Shown here one piece after another: positions 1 to 5,663 of a DNA stretch of 6,880 nt. The notes below the pieces were generated by a model. It worked only from the letters and a program-made list of their open reading frames with translations. It ran no database searches and was not told the origin of the DNA. Both the position numbers and the translations under genes were made by a program. The first letter of the stretch is position 1, and each line of letters opens with the position of its first letter. Origin of the DNA: Verrucomicrobia bacterium UBA4286 (GTDB taxonomy: Bacteria; Verrucomicrobiota; Kiritimatiellia; RFP12; UBA1067); the NCBI GenBank assembly GCA_002395905.1, contig DGVK01000075.1, positions 1 through 6,880 on the forward strand, given 5' to 3'.

Positions 1-1
1 T

Positions 2-655
2 GTACTGCATGAAGACGTCGTTCCATATTTCGACATACTTCCCGCAGTGGCAGCCGGGGCGGCACTCGTCGCAGCACTTGGGTTTGCCGGTGTCGATGAA
101 CATCTCTGTATCAGGCCCGCACGGACCGGTCGTTCCCGCAGGACCCCACCAGTTGTCCTCGCGCGGCAGACGGAATATACGTTCGTCGGGAATCCCCAGA
201 CTGCGCCAGATGGCCGCGGCCTCCTCGTCGGCTGGGATGTAGCCGGGCTCGCCCTCTCTGCCTTCGCCGCGGAACACCGTCACACTCAGCTGGTCGGGAG
301 AGAAGCCGAGCTTCGTCGTGAGGAATTCGAAGCTCCAGGAAATCGCCTCCTTTTTGAAATAGTCGTTGAGCGACCAGTTGCCGAGCATCTCGAAGAAAGT
401 GAGATGGGCCGCGTCGCCGACCTCGTCAATGTCGCCGGTCCTCACGCACTTCTGCACGTCTGTAAGTCTGGTGCCTGCAGGATGTTCCATCGCGCCCATG
501 AGATAAGGCACGAGCGGATGCATCCCGGCGGTGGTGAAAAGCACCGTAGGGTCGTTCTCGGGAATCACCGAGGCGCCCGGGATTATGGCGTGCCCCTTGG
601 ACTCGAAAAACTTAAGGTACATGTCGCGGAGTTCGTCCGCCGTCAGGTTCTTCAT
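2..655 (-). CDS. alaS: Alanyl-tRNA synthetase, N-terminal part (truncated by window edge)
   Basis: Cytoplasmic class II synthetase that activates alanine and attaches it to tRNA-Ala (and, where present, tmRNA). The 218 visible codons read from ATG at 655 off the left edge and cover most of the catalytic core. Recognisable blocks are FFESKGH at residues 16-22, [12 protein letters not shown] at 34-45, [14 protein letters not shown] at 68-81, the highly conserved [15 protein letters not shown] block ([17 protein letters not shown]) at 84-100, [16 protein letters not shown] around 171-186, and [12 protein letters not shown] at 207-218. Between the last two lies a Cys-rich insertion with Cys at 194, 195, 198, 202 and 204; the family's E. 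coli member lacks this cluster as far as I recall. The start is supported by an AAGGA ribosome binding site nine bases upstream. The editing and C-Ala domains would lie beyond the window. Identification is secure from the motifs. Confidence 0.97.
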   Translation of the reverse strand, partial: MKNLTADELRDMYLKFFESKGHAIIPGASVIPENDPTVLFTTAGMHPLVPYLMGAMEHPAGTRLTDVQKCVRTGDIDEVGDAAHLTFFEMLGNWSLNDYFKKEAISWSFEFLTTKLGFSPDQLSVTVFRGEGREGEPGYIPADEEAAAIWRSLGIPDERIFRLPREDNWWGPAGTTGPCGPDTEMFIDTGKPKCCDECRPGCHCGKYVEIWNDVFMQY

Positions 656-664
656 TCTGTTTGT

Positions 665-669
665 TCCTT
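665..669 (-). promoter_or_regulatory. Ribosome binding site of alaS
   Basis: AAGGA on the minus strand, nine bases before the ATG at 655. It lies inside the 51-base gap after the release-factor gene, so alaS can be translated independently of its upstream neighbour. Confidence 0.6.
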
Positions 670-679
670 TGGTCTGTGT

Positions 680-688
680 ATTTTACCA
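680..688 (-). promoter_or_regulatory. Possible extended -10 promoter for alaS
   Basis: In the gap between the release-factor gene and alaS the minus strand reads TGGTAAAAT: a TAAAAT -10 element (five of six consensus bases) directly preceded by the TGn extended -10 motif. Transcription would start near 673, giving a leader of about 18 bases that includes the ribosome binding site. No convincing -35 box lies 16-18 bases upstream, which is tolerable for extended -10 promoters. This is the only AT-rich patch in the gap. No T-box leader fits in so short a space. Confidence 0.35.
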
Positions 689-706
689 AAATCCGGCGCG
701 GCGTGC

Positions 707-1108
707 CTACTCCTCTTCCACTCGCCGGCGCAAGGCCTTGGTCTCCGAGCGGGCGTGCTTCTCGTCGAGCATCCGCTGCTTCTGCCGGCGGCTGCGGCGG
801 CGTTTCTGCCTGCGTATTTTCTCCGCCGCCTGGCGCGCGGCGCTTTTGCGGCCCTGCTTGCGCTCCAGAATCATCTCGGCGATCGTGCGGCGCGCAAGCC
901 AGCGGTTCGTCTCGCGGCTCCTCGTCTCGCCGCACCGCGTCATGAGTCCGCTCGGCTCGTGGACGAGCCTCACGACGTTCGAAGTCTTGTTCGTCTTCTG
1001 CCCGCCGGGACCGCCGCCGAGCACGAAACTCTCCTCGAGGTCGTCTTCATAGACCGACGCCTCTTCCATGAGCGCCTTTATGCGCGCGATCGTCTCGGGC
1101 GAGATCAT
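707..1108 (-). CDS. Short GGQ-domain peptide chain release factor homologue (probable ribosome-rescue hydrolase)
   Basis: A 133-residue protein carrying the class I release factor catalytic domain alone. The GGGPGGQKTNKTSNVV block at residues 31-46 holds the GGQ tripeptide (35-37) that hydrolyses peptidyl-tRNA in the ribosomal P site. It is followed by the RF-type segment with ETRSRETNRWLARR at 61-74. The stop-codon recognition domains of RF1/RF2 are absent. Residues 84-129 form an extremely basic, probably helical tail, with RRQKRRRSRRQKQR at 99-112. This layout resembles ArfB/YaeJ and, in motif spelling, the mitochondrial MTRFR (C12orf65) type, which release peptides from stalled ribosomes. 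The ATG at 1108 is chosen because it overlaps the stop of the upstream DUF2062 gene in an ATGA, implying coupled translation; the open frame continues upstream but only as a shadow of that gene. No gene symbol is given because the subfamily cannot be settled here. Confidence 0.88.
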   Translation of the reverse strand: MISPETIARIKALMEEASVYEDDLEESFVLGGGPGGQKTNKTSNVVRLVHEPSGLMTRCGETRSRETNRWLARRTIAEMILERKQGRKSAARQAAEKIRRQKRRRSRRQKQRMLDEKHARSETKALRRRVEEE

Positions 1109-1590
1109 TGGACCCCGGACGCCCCTTCTCTTCTCTTCGCACGGCGCGCGCGCGATCGCACGACGATGCCTTTCACCGCGAAGTAGGTCACGGGGGTCAT
1201 GATTATCGCCAGCAGTATCCCGCCGAGGAAGAACGACGCCATCGCCTCCGCGCCGAGACGCCTCACGGCGACCCACGTCCATTCGGTCTCGGCGAGTTTC
1301 GAGTATGTGAGCGACCCCTTGAACAGGAGTTTGTTGACGAGAAACGTCTGCGCCGGGTATATGAAGAATATGGTGACAGGATTCGTTATGAACGTACCGA
1401 GCGTCGCTCCGAGCTTCGACACGCGCAGCATCATCGCGAGCGGAATCGAAATCACGAGCTGCAGACCGAACGGTATCGCGCAGCCGACGAACATGCCGAT
1501 GGCCCACCCGCCGGCGATGTCCTCCGGCGGCAGAGGCTCCCGCACGATCTTCTGCCTCAGCAGGCGCATGTATGCCGGGAGGGACTTCAC
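1105..1590 (-). CDS. DUF2062 family integral membrane protein
   Basis: A 161-residue protein of unknown function that belongs to the DUF2062 family of small inner-membrane proteins. The family hallmark is visible as an amphipathic basic N-terminus (residues 8-20), then a Gly-rich hydrophobic segment GGWAIGMFVGCAIPFGLQ (27-44) running on to about 55, a second hydrophobic region at about 60-90 with the conserved TFITNPVT at 66-73, and a third at about 117-145. The C-terminal end is strongly basic (RSRARRAKRR, 145-154) and probably cytoplasmic. I choose the GTG at 1590 because it overlaps the DUF1015 stop as GTGA; an ATG at 1569 (residue 8) is the alternative and would remove seven residues. Neither start has a clear ribosome binding site, so translation probably depends on reinitiation. 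The gene ends by overlapping the release-factor start as ATGA. Confidence 0.82.
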   Translation of the reverse strand: MKSLPAYMRLLRQKIVREPLPPEDIAGGWAIGMFVGCAIPFGLQLVISIPLAMMLRVSKLGATLGTFITNPVTIFFIYPAQTFLVNKLLFKGSLTYSKLAETEWTWVAVRRLGAEAMASFFLGGILLAIIMTPVTYFAVKGIVVRSRARRAKRREGASGVQ

Positions 1591-2774
1591 GGCACAAGAT
1601 GGACGAAAAGTCCGCTCCTCAGCTTTGGCTCGAACCACGTGGATTTGGGCGGCATCACCGCTCCAGCGTCTGCGATCGCCATCATCTCCTCGACCGTCAC
1701 CGGCTCCATCGCAAATGCGACGGCGTTCTCGCCGGAATCGACCTTGGCCGCCAGCGCGGCGTCGCCGCGTATACCGCCCATGAACGATATCCGCGGGTCG
1801 GTTCGCGGGTCGCCTATACCGAGCACCGGCGCGAGAAGATTGTCCTGAAGATAAGAAACGTCGAGCGACGAAACGGCGTCGGCGCCCTCGGGGATGCGCC
1901 ACGAAAGATCGGTCCACTTCCCGTTCATGTACATTCTGCAACGGCGGGGAAGCTCCGTTCCTGTCACAAAGCGCTCGGAGACGCGCGCGAGGAAAGCCGC
2001 TTCATCAAGCCCGTTGAGGTCTGCGACAAGCCTGTTGTATGAAAGTATCTTCAGCTGCCCGGCAGGGAAGATCACCGCAGGGAACCAGCGCGCCTCGCCA
2101 TCGAAGCCGCGCTCTTTCGCATAGCGCGAGGCCGCGGCGCTTCTGTGATGTCCGTCGGCTATATAGGCGACGGGGATTCTGCCGAAAAGCCCAACAAGCC
2201 TTTCGTTCACACTGGTCGGAAGCTTCCACACCGTATGCCCGATTCCGTCCGGCGCGGCAAAGTCGTAAAGAGGCTCGGCGCGGCACGCCTCGGCGACGAT
2301 CTCGTCTATCGCCGGTTCGTCGCGGTATGTGAGGAACGCGGGACCGGTGTGGGCCGCGAGCGCCTCTATGTGGCGGGTGCGGTCGTCCTCCTTGTCGCGG
2401 CGCGTCTTCTCGTGCTGCCGTATTACGCCCGAAAGATAGTCCTTCGCGTCGAACGTCGCCACAATCCCCGTCTGCGAATGGGAGCCCATCGTCTGCCGGT
2501 ACGCGTAGAATGCACGCTCATCGTCCCTCACGAGAGTGCCGTCGGCAATGAGCGCTTCAAGCGCCTTTCGCGCCTGGGCATACGCCTCGGGCGAGGAGCC
2601 GTCCGCACCGTCCGGAAGGTCTATCTCTGGACGCGACACGTGAAGGAAGCTTTTCGGGTTTCCTTCGGCGAGCGCCTTCGCCTCGGCGACGTCCACCACG
2701 TCATAAGGAACGGACGCGACCAAGGCCGCGTCCTCCTTGTTTGGCCTCACGGCCGAAAACGGACTGATGTTCAT
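1587..2774 (-). CDS. DUF1015 family protein (COG4198-like), function unknown
   Basis: A 395-residue, apparently soluble protein with no signal peptide or membrane segment. It matches the DUF1015 family throughout: SVPYDVVD near the N-terminus (21-28), the LHVSRPE region (44-50), FYAYRQTMGSHSQTGIVATF (89-108), the conserved HEKTRRDKEDDRTRH (121-135), and YIADGHHRSAAASRYAKER (204-222). Length is usual for the family. The ADGHHR motif looks like the DGxHR motif of ParB/sulfiredoxin-fold proteins, so a nucleotide-binding or kinase-like role is possible but unproven. The gene starts 11 bases after the repeat-protein gene, without a strong ribosome binding site. Its stop codon overlaps the GTG of the DUF2062 gene. 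It is probably transcribed from the promoter at 3367-3395. Confidence 0.88.
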   Translation of the reverse strand: MNISPFSAVRPNKEDAALVASVPYDVVDVAEAKALAEGNPKSFLHVSRPEIDLPDGADGSSPEAYAQARKALEALIADGTLVRDDERAFYAYRQTMGSHSQTGIVATFDAKDYLSGVIRQHEKTRRDKEDDRTRHIEALAAHTGPAFLTYRDEPAIDEIVAEACRAEPLYDFAAPDGIGHTVWKLPTSVNERLVGLFGRIPVAYIADGHHRSAAASRYAKERGFDGEARWFPAVIFPAGQLKILSYNRLVADLNGLDEAAFLARVSERFVTGTELPRRCRMYMNGKWTDLSWRIPEGADAVSSLDVSYLQDNLLAPVLGIGDPRTDPRISFMGGIRGDAALAAKVDSGENAVAFAMEPVTVEEMMAIADAGAVMPPKSTWFEPKLRSGLFVHLVP

Positions 2775-2785
2775 CTGAACCCGGC

Positions 2786-3340
2786 TCAGAACCCGACGTT
2801 GAAGACCGGAAGCACGGGAACCTCCGCGTCGCGGATCACGTTGATGAGACCGACCTGCAGACCGTACAGCGTCTCGGCGCGGTTGATGAGACCGAACTGG
2901 AAGCCGCAGCCGTCACCTGTAACATTGATAAGGCCGAACTGCACGCCCCTGAAGCTCTGGGCCTCGTTGAAGCCGCCGAACTGCACGCAGCAGAGGTCGC
3001 CCCTGTTGACAGAGTTGTATATGCCGACCTGCGCGCCGCCGAAGCTGTCTTTCACGTCATTCCTGAAAATGCTCGCCTGCAGACCCTCGAAGTCGCGGCA
3101 GCGTCCCCACAGACCGACGTCAACACCCGTTATTCCCTCCTGGACGGTGGAGAACGGGATCGTGACGCGAACGCCGACGACATCCGGCGAATCGGGCCAT
3201 TCATAGATTGCGAAAACAGACGGCCATATTGTCGACTGGGCGCCTTCATCCTTAACGGACTTCTCCTGTTCGGCCTGCTCGGCCGCGTTTGCTGCCGCCG
3301 CAAAAGCGGCGATTGCTGCAAGGGCGATTAGTTTCTTCAT
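2786..3340 (-). CDS. Exported LA_2272-type surface repeat protein
   Basis: A 184-residue protein with a clear Sec signal peptide: MKK, a hydrophobic Ala-rich core, and an ANA|AE cleavage site after residue 19. A charged linker (20-35) follows, then from about residue 85 to 170 a run of short repeats. The core pattern is G-x-Q-[FV]-G-[LI]-[IY]-N with 14-16 residues per unit, for example GVQFGLIN at 132-139, GFQFGLIN at 146-153 and GLQVGLIN at 160-167. This resembles the LA_2272 family of surface repeat proteins. The alternating hydrophobic and Gly pattern suggests stacked beta strands. The chain ends in VFNVGF, with a terminal Phe as in outer-membrane barrel proteins. Cys at 117-118 and elsewhere could form disulfides outside the cytoplasm. 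The start is fixed by AGGAGA seven bases upstream and a promoter just before it. Location in or at the outer membrane is inferred; function is unknown. Confidence 0.8.
   Translation of the reverse strand: MKKLIALAAIAAFAAAANAAEQAEQEKSVKDEGAQSTIWPSVFAIYEWPDSPDVVGVRVTIPFSTVQEGITGVDVGLWGRCRDFEGLQASIFRNDVKDSFGGAQVGIYNSVNRGDLCCVQFGGFNEAQSFRGVQFGLINVTGDGCGFQFGLINRAETLYGLQVGLINVIRDAEVPVLPVFNVGF
2831..3088 (-). repeat. In-frame tandem repeats of 42-48 bases in the surface repeat protein
   Basis: Within the repeat-protein gene, plus-strand copies of a TTGATGAGACCGAACTG-like core recur at 2841, 2883, 2925 and 2967 (exact 42-base steps), then as diverged copies at 3015 and 3063 (48-base steps). Each unit encodes one 14- or 16-residue protein repeat. 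The copies near the 3' end of the gene are the most alike, which suggests recent duplication or gene conversion there. Confidence 0.8.
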
Positions 3341-3347
3341 TAGAGTC

Positions 3348-3353
3348 TCTCCT
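3348..3353 (-). promoter_or_regulatory. Ribosome binding site of the repeat-protein gene
   Basis: AGGAGA on the minus strand with seven bases to the ATG at 3340. It fixes the start codon of the signal peptide. Confidence 0.8.
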
Positions 3354-3366
3354 GTGTTTGGGTGTA

Positions 3367-3402
3367 AGTATACGGTATTTTTCGGGAATTTGCAAGTGTC
3401 AA
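3367..3402 (-). promoter_or_regulatory. Sigma70-type promoter for the repeat protein-DUF1015-DUF2062-release factor operon
   Basis: The minus strand has TATACT (3367-3372, five of six -10 consensus bases) and TTGCAA (3390-3395) with an exact 17-base spacer. A perfect TTGACA lies at 3397-3402, but it is 24 bases from TATACT, too far to pair with it; it would need the weaker AATACC as its -10 at normal spacing. Transcription from TATACT would start near 3360, leaving a leader of about 20 bases that contains the ribosome binding site. The spacer is AT-rich against a GC-rich background. The upstream hexamers touch the ppiB stop codon, so the promoter is packed into the end of the previous gene. 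No terminator is visible between them. Confidence 0.65.
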
Positions 3403-3893
3403 CCTACCGTGATCTTACGGATCACGACAGGTGTCTCGGGCACGTTCTGGTGTGGGCCGGCGAAGCCTGTCTTGACCTTGCCGATTGCATCGACCACCTC
3501 CATGCCGTCCACGACCTCCCCAAAAACAGCGTATCCGAAGCCCTGCGGGGTAGGCGCGGTGAAGTCAAGGAAATCGTTGTCGACAAGGTTGATGAAGAAC
3601 TGGCTCGTAGCGGAATCGACCACCATCGTGCGGGCCATCGCAATGGTGCCGCGCTTGTTCTTCACGCCGTTCATCGCCTCGTTGCGGATGGGTTCGCGCG
3701 TCGGCTTCTGGTTCATCTCCTTTGTGAAACCGCCGCCCTGGATCATGAATCCGTCGATCACGCGGTGGAAGATCGTCCCGTCGTAATGGCCGTCTTTCGC
3801 ATACTGCGCGAAGTTAGCGACCGTCGCAGGGGACTTCTCCTCGTTCAGCGCAAGCGTGATGGTTCCCATGCTTGTCTCAATCGTAGCCTTCAT
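3399..3893 (-). CDS. ppiB: Peptidyl-prolyl cis-trans isomerase, cyclophilin PpiB type
   Basis: A 164-residue single-domain cyclophilin that catalyses cis-trans isomerisation of peptide bonds before proline during protein folding. There is no signal peptide, so it is cytoplasmic. The catalytic face is intact: [13 protein letters not shown] at 42-54 holds the catalytic Arg44 with Phe49, Met50 and Gln52; GTIAMAR (82-88), [17 protein letters not shown] (95-111) and [16 protein letters not shown] (120-135) follow in the normal order. The C-terminal [11 protein letters not shown] segment resembles E. coli PpiB, which has the same length as far as I recall. A leucine sits where eukaryotic cyclophilins have the cyclosporin-contact Trp (FLDF). 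The start at 3893 is supported by a near-perfect ribosome binding site. It lies 34 bases after gatA, and its stop abuts the next promoter. Confidence 0.95.
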   Translation of the reverse strand: MKATIETSMGTITLALNEEKSPATVANFAQYAKDGHYDGTIFHRVIDGFMIQGGGFTKEMNQKPTREPIRNEAMNGVKNKRGTIAMARTMVVDSATSQFFINLVDNDFLDFTAPTPQGFGYAVFGEVVDGMEVVDAIGKVKTGFAGPHQNVPETPVVIRKITVG

Positions 3894-3900
3894 GTTTTAA

Positions 3901-3907
3901 CCTCCTT
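3901..3907 (-). promoter_or_regulatory. Strong ribosome binding site of ppiB
   Basis: AAGGAGG, complementary to the anti-Shine-Dalgarno end of 16S rRNA, seven bases before the ATG at 3893. It is the strongest ribosome binding site in the window and suggests ppiB is translated at a higher rate than its neighbours. Confidence 0.85.
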
Positions 3908-3927
3908 GGTGGATGAAATCACTTCTG

Positions 3928-5355
3928 TCACACGGCTCGCGGCGGCGTGACGCGCCCGGTCGCCTCTTCGAACGCCCGGCAGATCCCGAGAAGCTTCGTC
4001 TCCTCGAAACCGCCGCATATAAACTGGACGCCGACCGGCAGACCCGCGGCGGTCGCCCCGGACGGGACCGACGCAGCGCATACGCCCGCGAGCGCGGAAG
4101 GTATCGTGAACAGGTCGTTCAGATACATCGTGAGCGGGTCCTGCAGCTCGCCGAGCTTGAACGCCGGCGTCGGCGCGCACGGCGTGAGCAGCGCGTCGAC
4201 CTTCTTGAAAGCCTCGTCGAAATCGCGCTTGACGAGTGTCCTCACCTTCTGGGCCCTGCCGTAGTAGGCGTCGTAGTATCCGCTCGAAAGCACATACGTC
4301 CCCATGATGATGCGCCGCTTCACTTCGGGGCCGAACCCCTCCGCGCGCGACTTCATGTAAAGCGACATGACATCGACTGCTTTCGCCGAGCGGTGGCCGT
4401 AGCGCACGCCGTCGAAACGCGCGAGGTTCGCGCTCGCCTCCGCAGGCGCGATGATGTAATAGACCGCCATCGCATACTCGGTGTGGGGCAGCGACACTTC
4501 GACTATCTCGGCTCCCTGCTCTTCGCAGCGGCGTATAGCCTCTTCTGTGACGCGCTTCACCTCGGGATCAAGACCGCCGACGTTGAAATACTCTTTCGGG
4601 AGACCGAGCTTCACGCCCTTCAGCGAGGAACCTGCGATCATCGCCGGATAGTCCGGAACAGGATCTTTCGGCGTCGTGCCGTCCATCTCGTCGTGACCGG
4701 CGAGCGCCTTGAGGAGTATGGCCGCGTCCTCCACCGATTTCGTCATCGGCCCGACCTGATCCAGCGAACTCGCGAACGCAGTGACGCCGAACCGGCTCAC
4801 GCGCCCGTAGCTCGGCTTCACGCCGACACAGTTGCAAAAACTCGCAGGCTGGCGGATCGACCCGCCTGTATCAGTGCCGAGCGCGGCGATGCAGAGATCA
4901 CCGCCCACGGCGGCGGCGCTGCCGCCTGACGAACCGCCCGGCACGCGCGAAAGGTCGTACGGATTGCGCGTGACGCCCAGCGCGGAGTTCTCGGTGGACG
5001 AGCCCATCGCGAATTCATCCATGTTCACGCGGCCCGCCGGAATGAAGCCGTTCGCCTTGAGGTTCTTGACGACCGTGGCGTCATATGGCGAGACATATCC
5101 CTTGAGAATCTTCGAGCCGCACGTGCACGGCTGGCCCGCGACGTTTATGAGATCCTTGATCGCGATCGGCACCGACCTGGGGTTCGCCTTCGCCAGCGCG
5201 AGCGCGCCATCTTCATCAAATGTGAGATACGCGCCTACTTTCCCGTCGGCCGCGTGCACGCGGTCTATGACGGCGCGGACGATATCCTCCGACGAGAACT
5301 CGCCCTTCGCGAGACCTTCCTGCGCCGCCTTTATTCCAAGTTCGTGGAGTTCCAT
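3928..5355 (-). CDS. gatA: Asp-tRNA(Asn)/Glu-tRNA(Gln) amidotransferase subunit A
   Basis: The glutaminase subunit of the GatCAB complex, which converts misacylated Glu-tRNA(Gln) and/or Asp-tRNA(Asn) to Gln-tRNA(Gln)/Asn-tRNA(Asn) in the cytoplasm. The 475-residue length is normal. The amidase-signature fold is complete: the catalytic Lys67 lies in PIAIKDLI, the cis-Ser142 in PGGSSGGSAAAV (139-150), and the nucleophile Ser166 in TDTGGSIRQPA (161-171), giving the Lys-Ser-Ser triad. Other GatA hallmarks are GRVNMDEFAMGSSTENSA (108-125), VGVKPSYGRVSRFG, and the C-terminal SVPSGATAAGLPVGVQFI. It begins four bases after gatC with GGAG about ten bases ahead of the ATG at 5355. It is co-transcribed with gatC; the partner gatB is not downstream, where ppiB follows instead. 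Confidence 0.98.
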   Translation of the reverse strand: MELHELGIKAAQEGLAKGEFSSEDIVRAVIDRVHAADGKVGAYLTFDEDGALALAKANPRSVPIAIKDLINVAGQPCTCGSKILKGYVSPYDATVVKNLKANGFIPAGRVNMDEFAMGSSTENSALGVTRNPYDLSRVPGGSSGGSAAAVGGDLCIAALGTDTGGSIRQPASFCNCVGVKPSYGRVSRFGVTAFASSLDQVGPMTKSVEDAAILLKALAGHDEMDGTTPKDPVPDYPAMIAGSSLKGVKLGLPKEYFNVGGLDPEVKRVTEEAIRRCEEQGAEIVEVSLPHTEYAMAVYYIIAPAEASANLARFDGVRYGHRSAKAVDVMSLYMKSRAEGFGPEVKRRIIMGTYVLSSGYYDAYYGRAQKVRTLVKRDFDEAFKKVDALLTPCAPTPAFKLGELQDPLTMYLNDLFTIPSALAGVCAASVPSGATAAGLPVGVQFICGGFEETKLLGICRAFEEATGRVTPPRAV

Positions 5356-5359
5356 TTTC

Positions 5360-5662
5360 TCAGCTCTCCGCTCCTTCTACTATCTTGGGGAGAAGGAACT
5401 CTTCGCCGACGCGCGCCGGCGCGTTCGCAAGAGCCGCCTCGCGATCCATCGACGGGCGCACTTCGTCCTCCCTGAAAGCGTTCACGAGCTCGCGCCCGTG
5501 CATCATCGGCTCGATGCCGTCTACATCGACCTCTGATATCTTCTCGACATACTTGACGATGTTCTCAAGCTGCGGCTGGAACATCGCCTTCTCTGCGTCG
5601 CTCAGCTCGAGCCTTGCAAGGTCCGAGACGTACGCCACGTCAATCTTGCTCCCCGCCTTCAT
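5360..5662 (-). CDS. gatC: Asp-tRNA(Asn)/Glu-tRNA(Gln) amidotransferase subunit C
   Basis: A 100-residue protein that matches GatC, the small subunit that wraps between GatA and GatB and stabilises the complex. Typical features are the N-terminal VAYVSDLARLELSDAEKAMF (9-28), QLENIVKYVEKISEVDVDGIEPM (31-53), and the C-terminal LRED/VRPS-type stretch (FREDEVRPSMDREAALANAP, 63-82) with the usual ending EEFLLPKIVE (87-96). The frame stays open upstream, but the ATG at 5662 is chosen because homology begins there, it lies one base past the upstream stop codon, and GGAG sits eight bases ahead of it inside the end of the tolB-like gene. It is immediately followed by gatA. Confidence 0.95.
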   Translation of the reverse strand: MKAGSKIDVAYVSDLARLELSDAEKAMFQPQLENIVKYVEKISEVDVDGIEPMMHGRELVNAFREDEVRPSMDREAALANAPARVGEEFLLPKIVEGAES

Positions 5663-5663
5663 G

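Noticed and set aside
656..706. T-box or amino-acid leader for alaS
   Set aside because: The 51-base gap is far too short for a T-box and shows no specifier or antiterminator structure.
47..1186. Long plus-strand open frame (379 codons) opposite alaS and the release-factor gene
   Set aside because: It runs antisense to two well-identified genes, has no recognisable domain and is rich in Arg/Ala/Leu, as expected from high-GC mirror frames.
1109..1597. Upstream extension of the release-factor frame to 296 codons
   Set aside because: The added N-terminus is Arg-rich, matches nothing and lies over the DUF2062 gene; family length and the ATGA overlap support the start at 1108.
1591..1941. Upstream extension of the DUF2062 frame to 278 codons
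   Set aside because: The added part is an Arg-rich shadow of DUF1015; the family begins with a short basic N-terminus, consistent with the GTG at 1590.
2145..3206. Plus-strand open frame of 353 codons opposite DUF1015 and the repeat protein
   Set aside because: Antisense to clear coding sequence; its C-terminal near-repeats (TLMRPT, TLIRPN) simply mirror the 42-base repeats of the minus-strand gene.
3373..3418. Possible terminator after ppiB from CCGT/ACGG and ACGGTA/TACCGT pairings
   Set aside because: The stems are only 4-6 base pairs, the second loop is about 30 bases, and no run of U follows; the region is better explained as a promoter.
3913..4929. Plus-strand open frame of 338 codons opposite gatA
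   Set aside because: Arg/His-rich shadow of a certain gatA gene, with no domain or ribosome binding site support.
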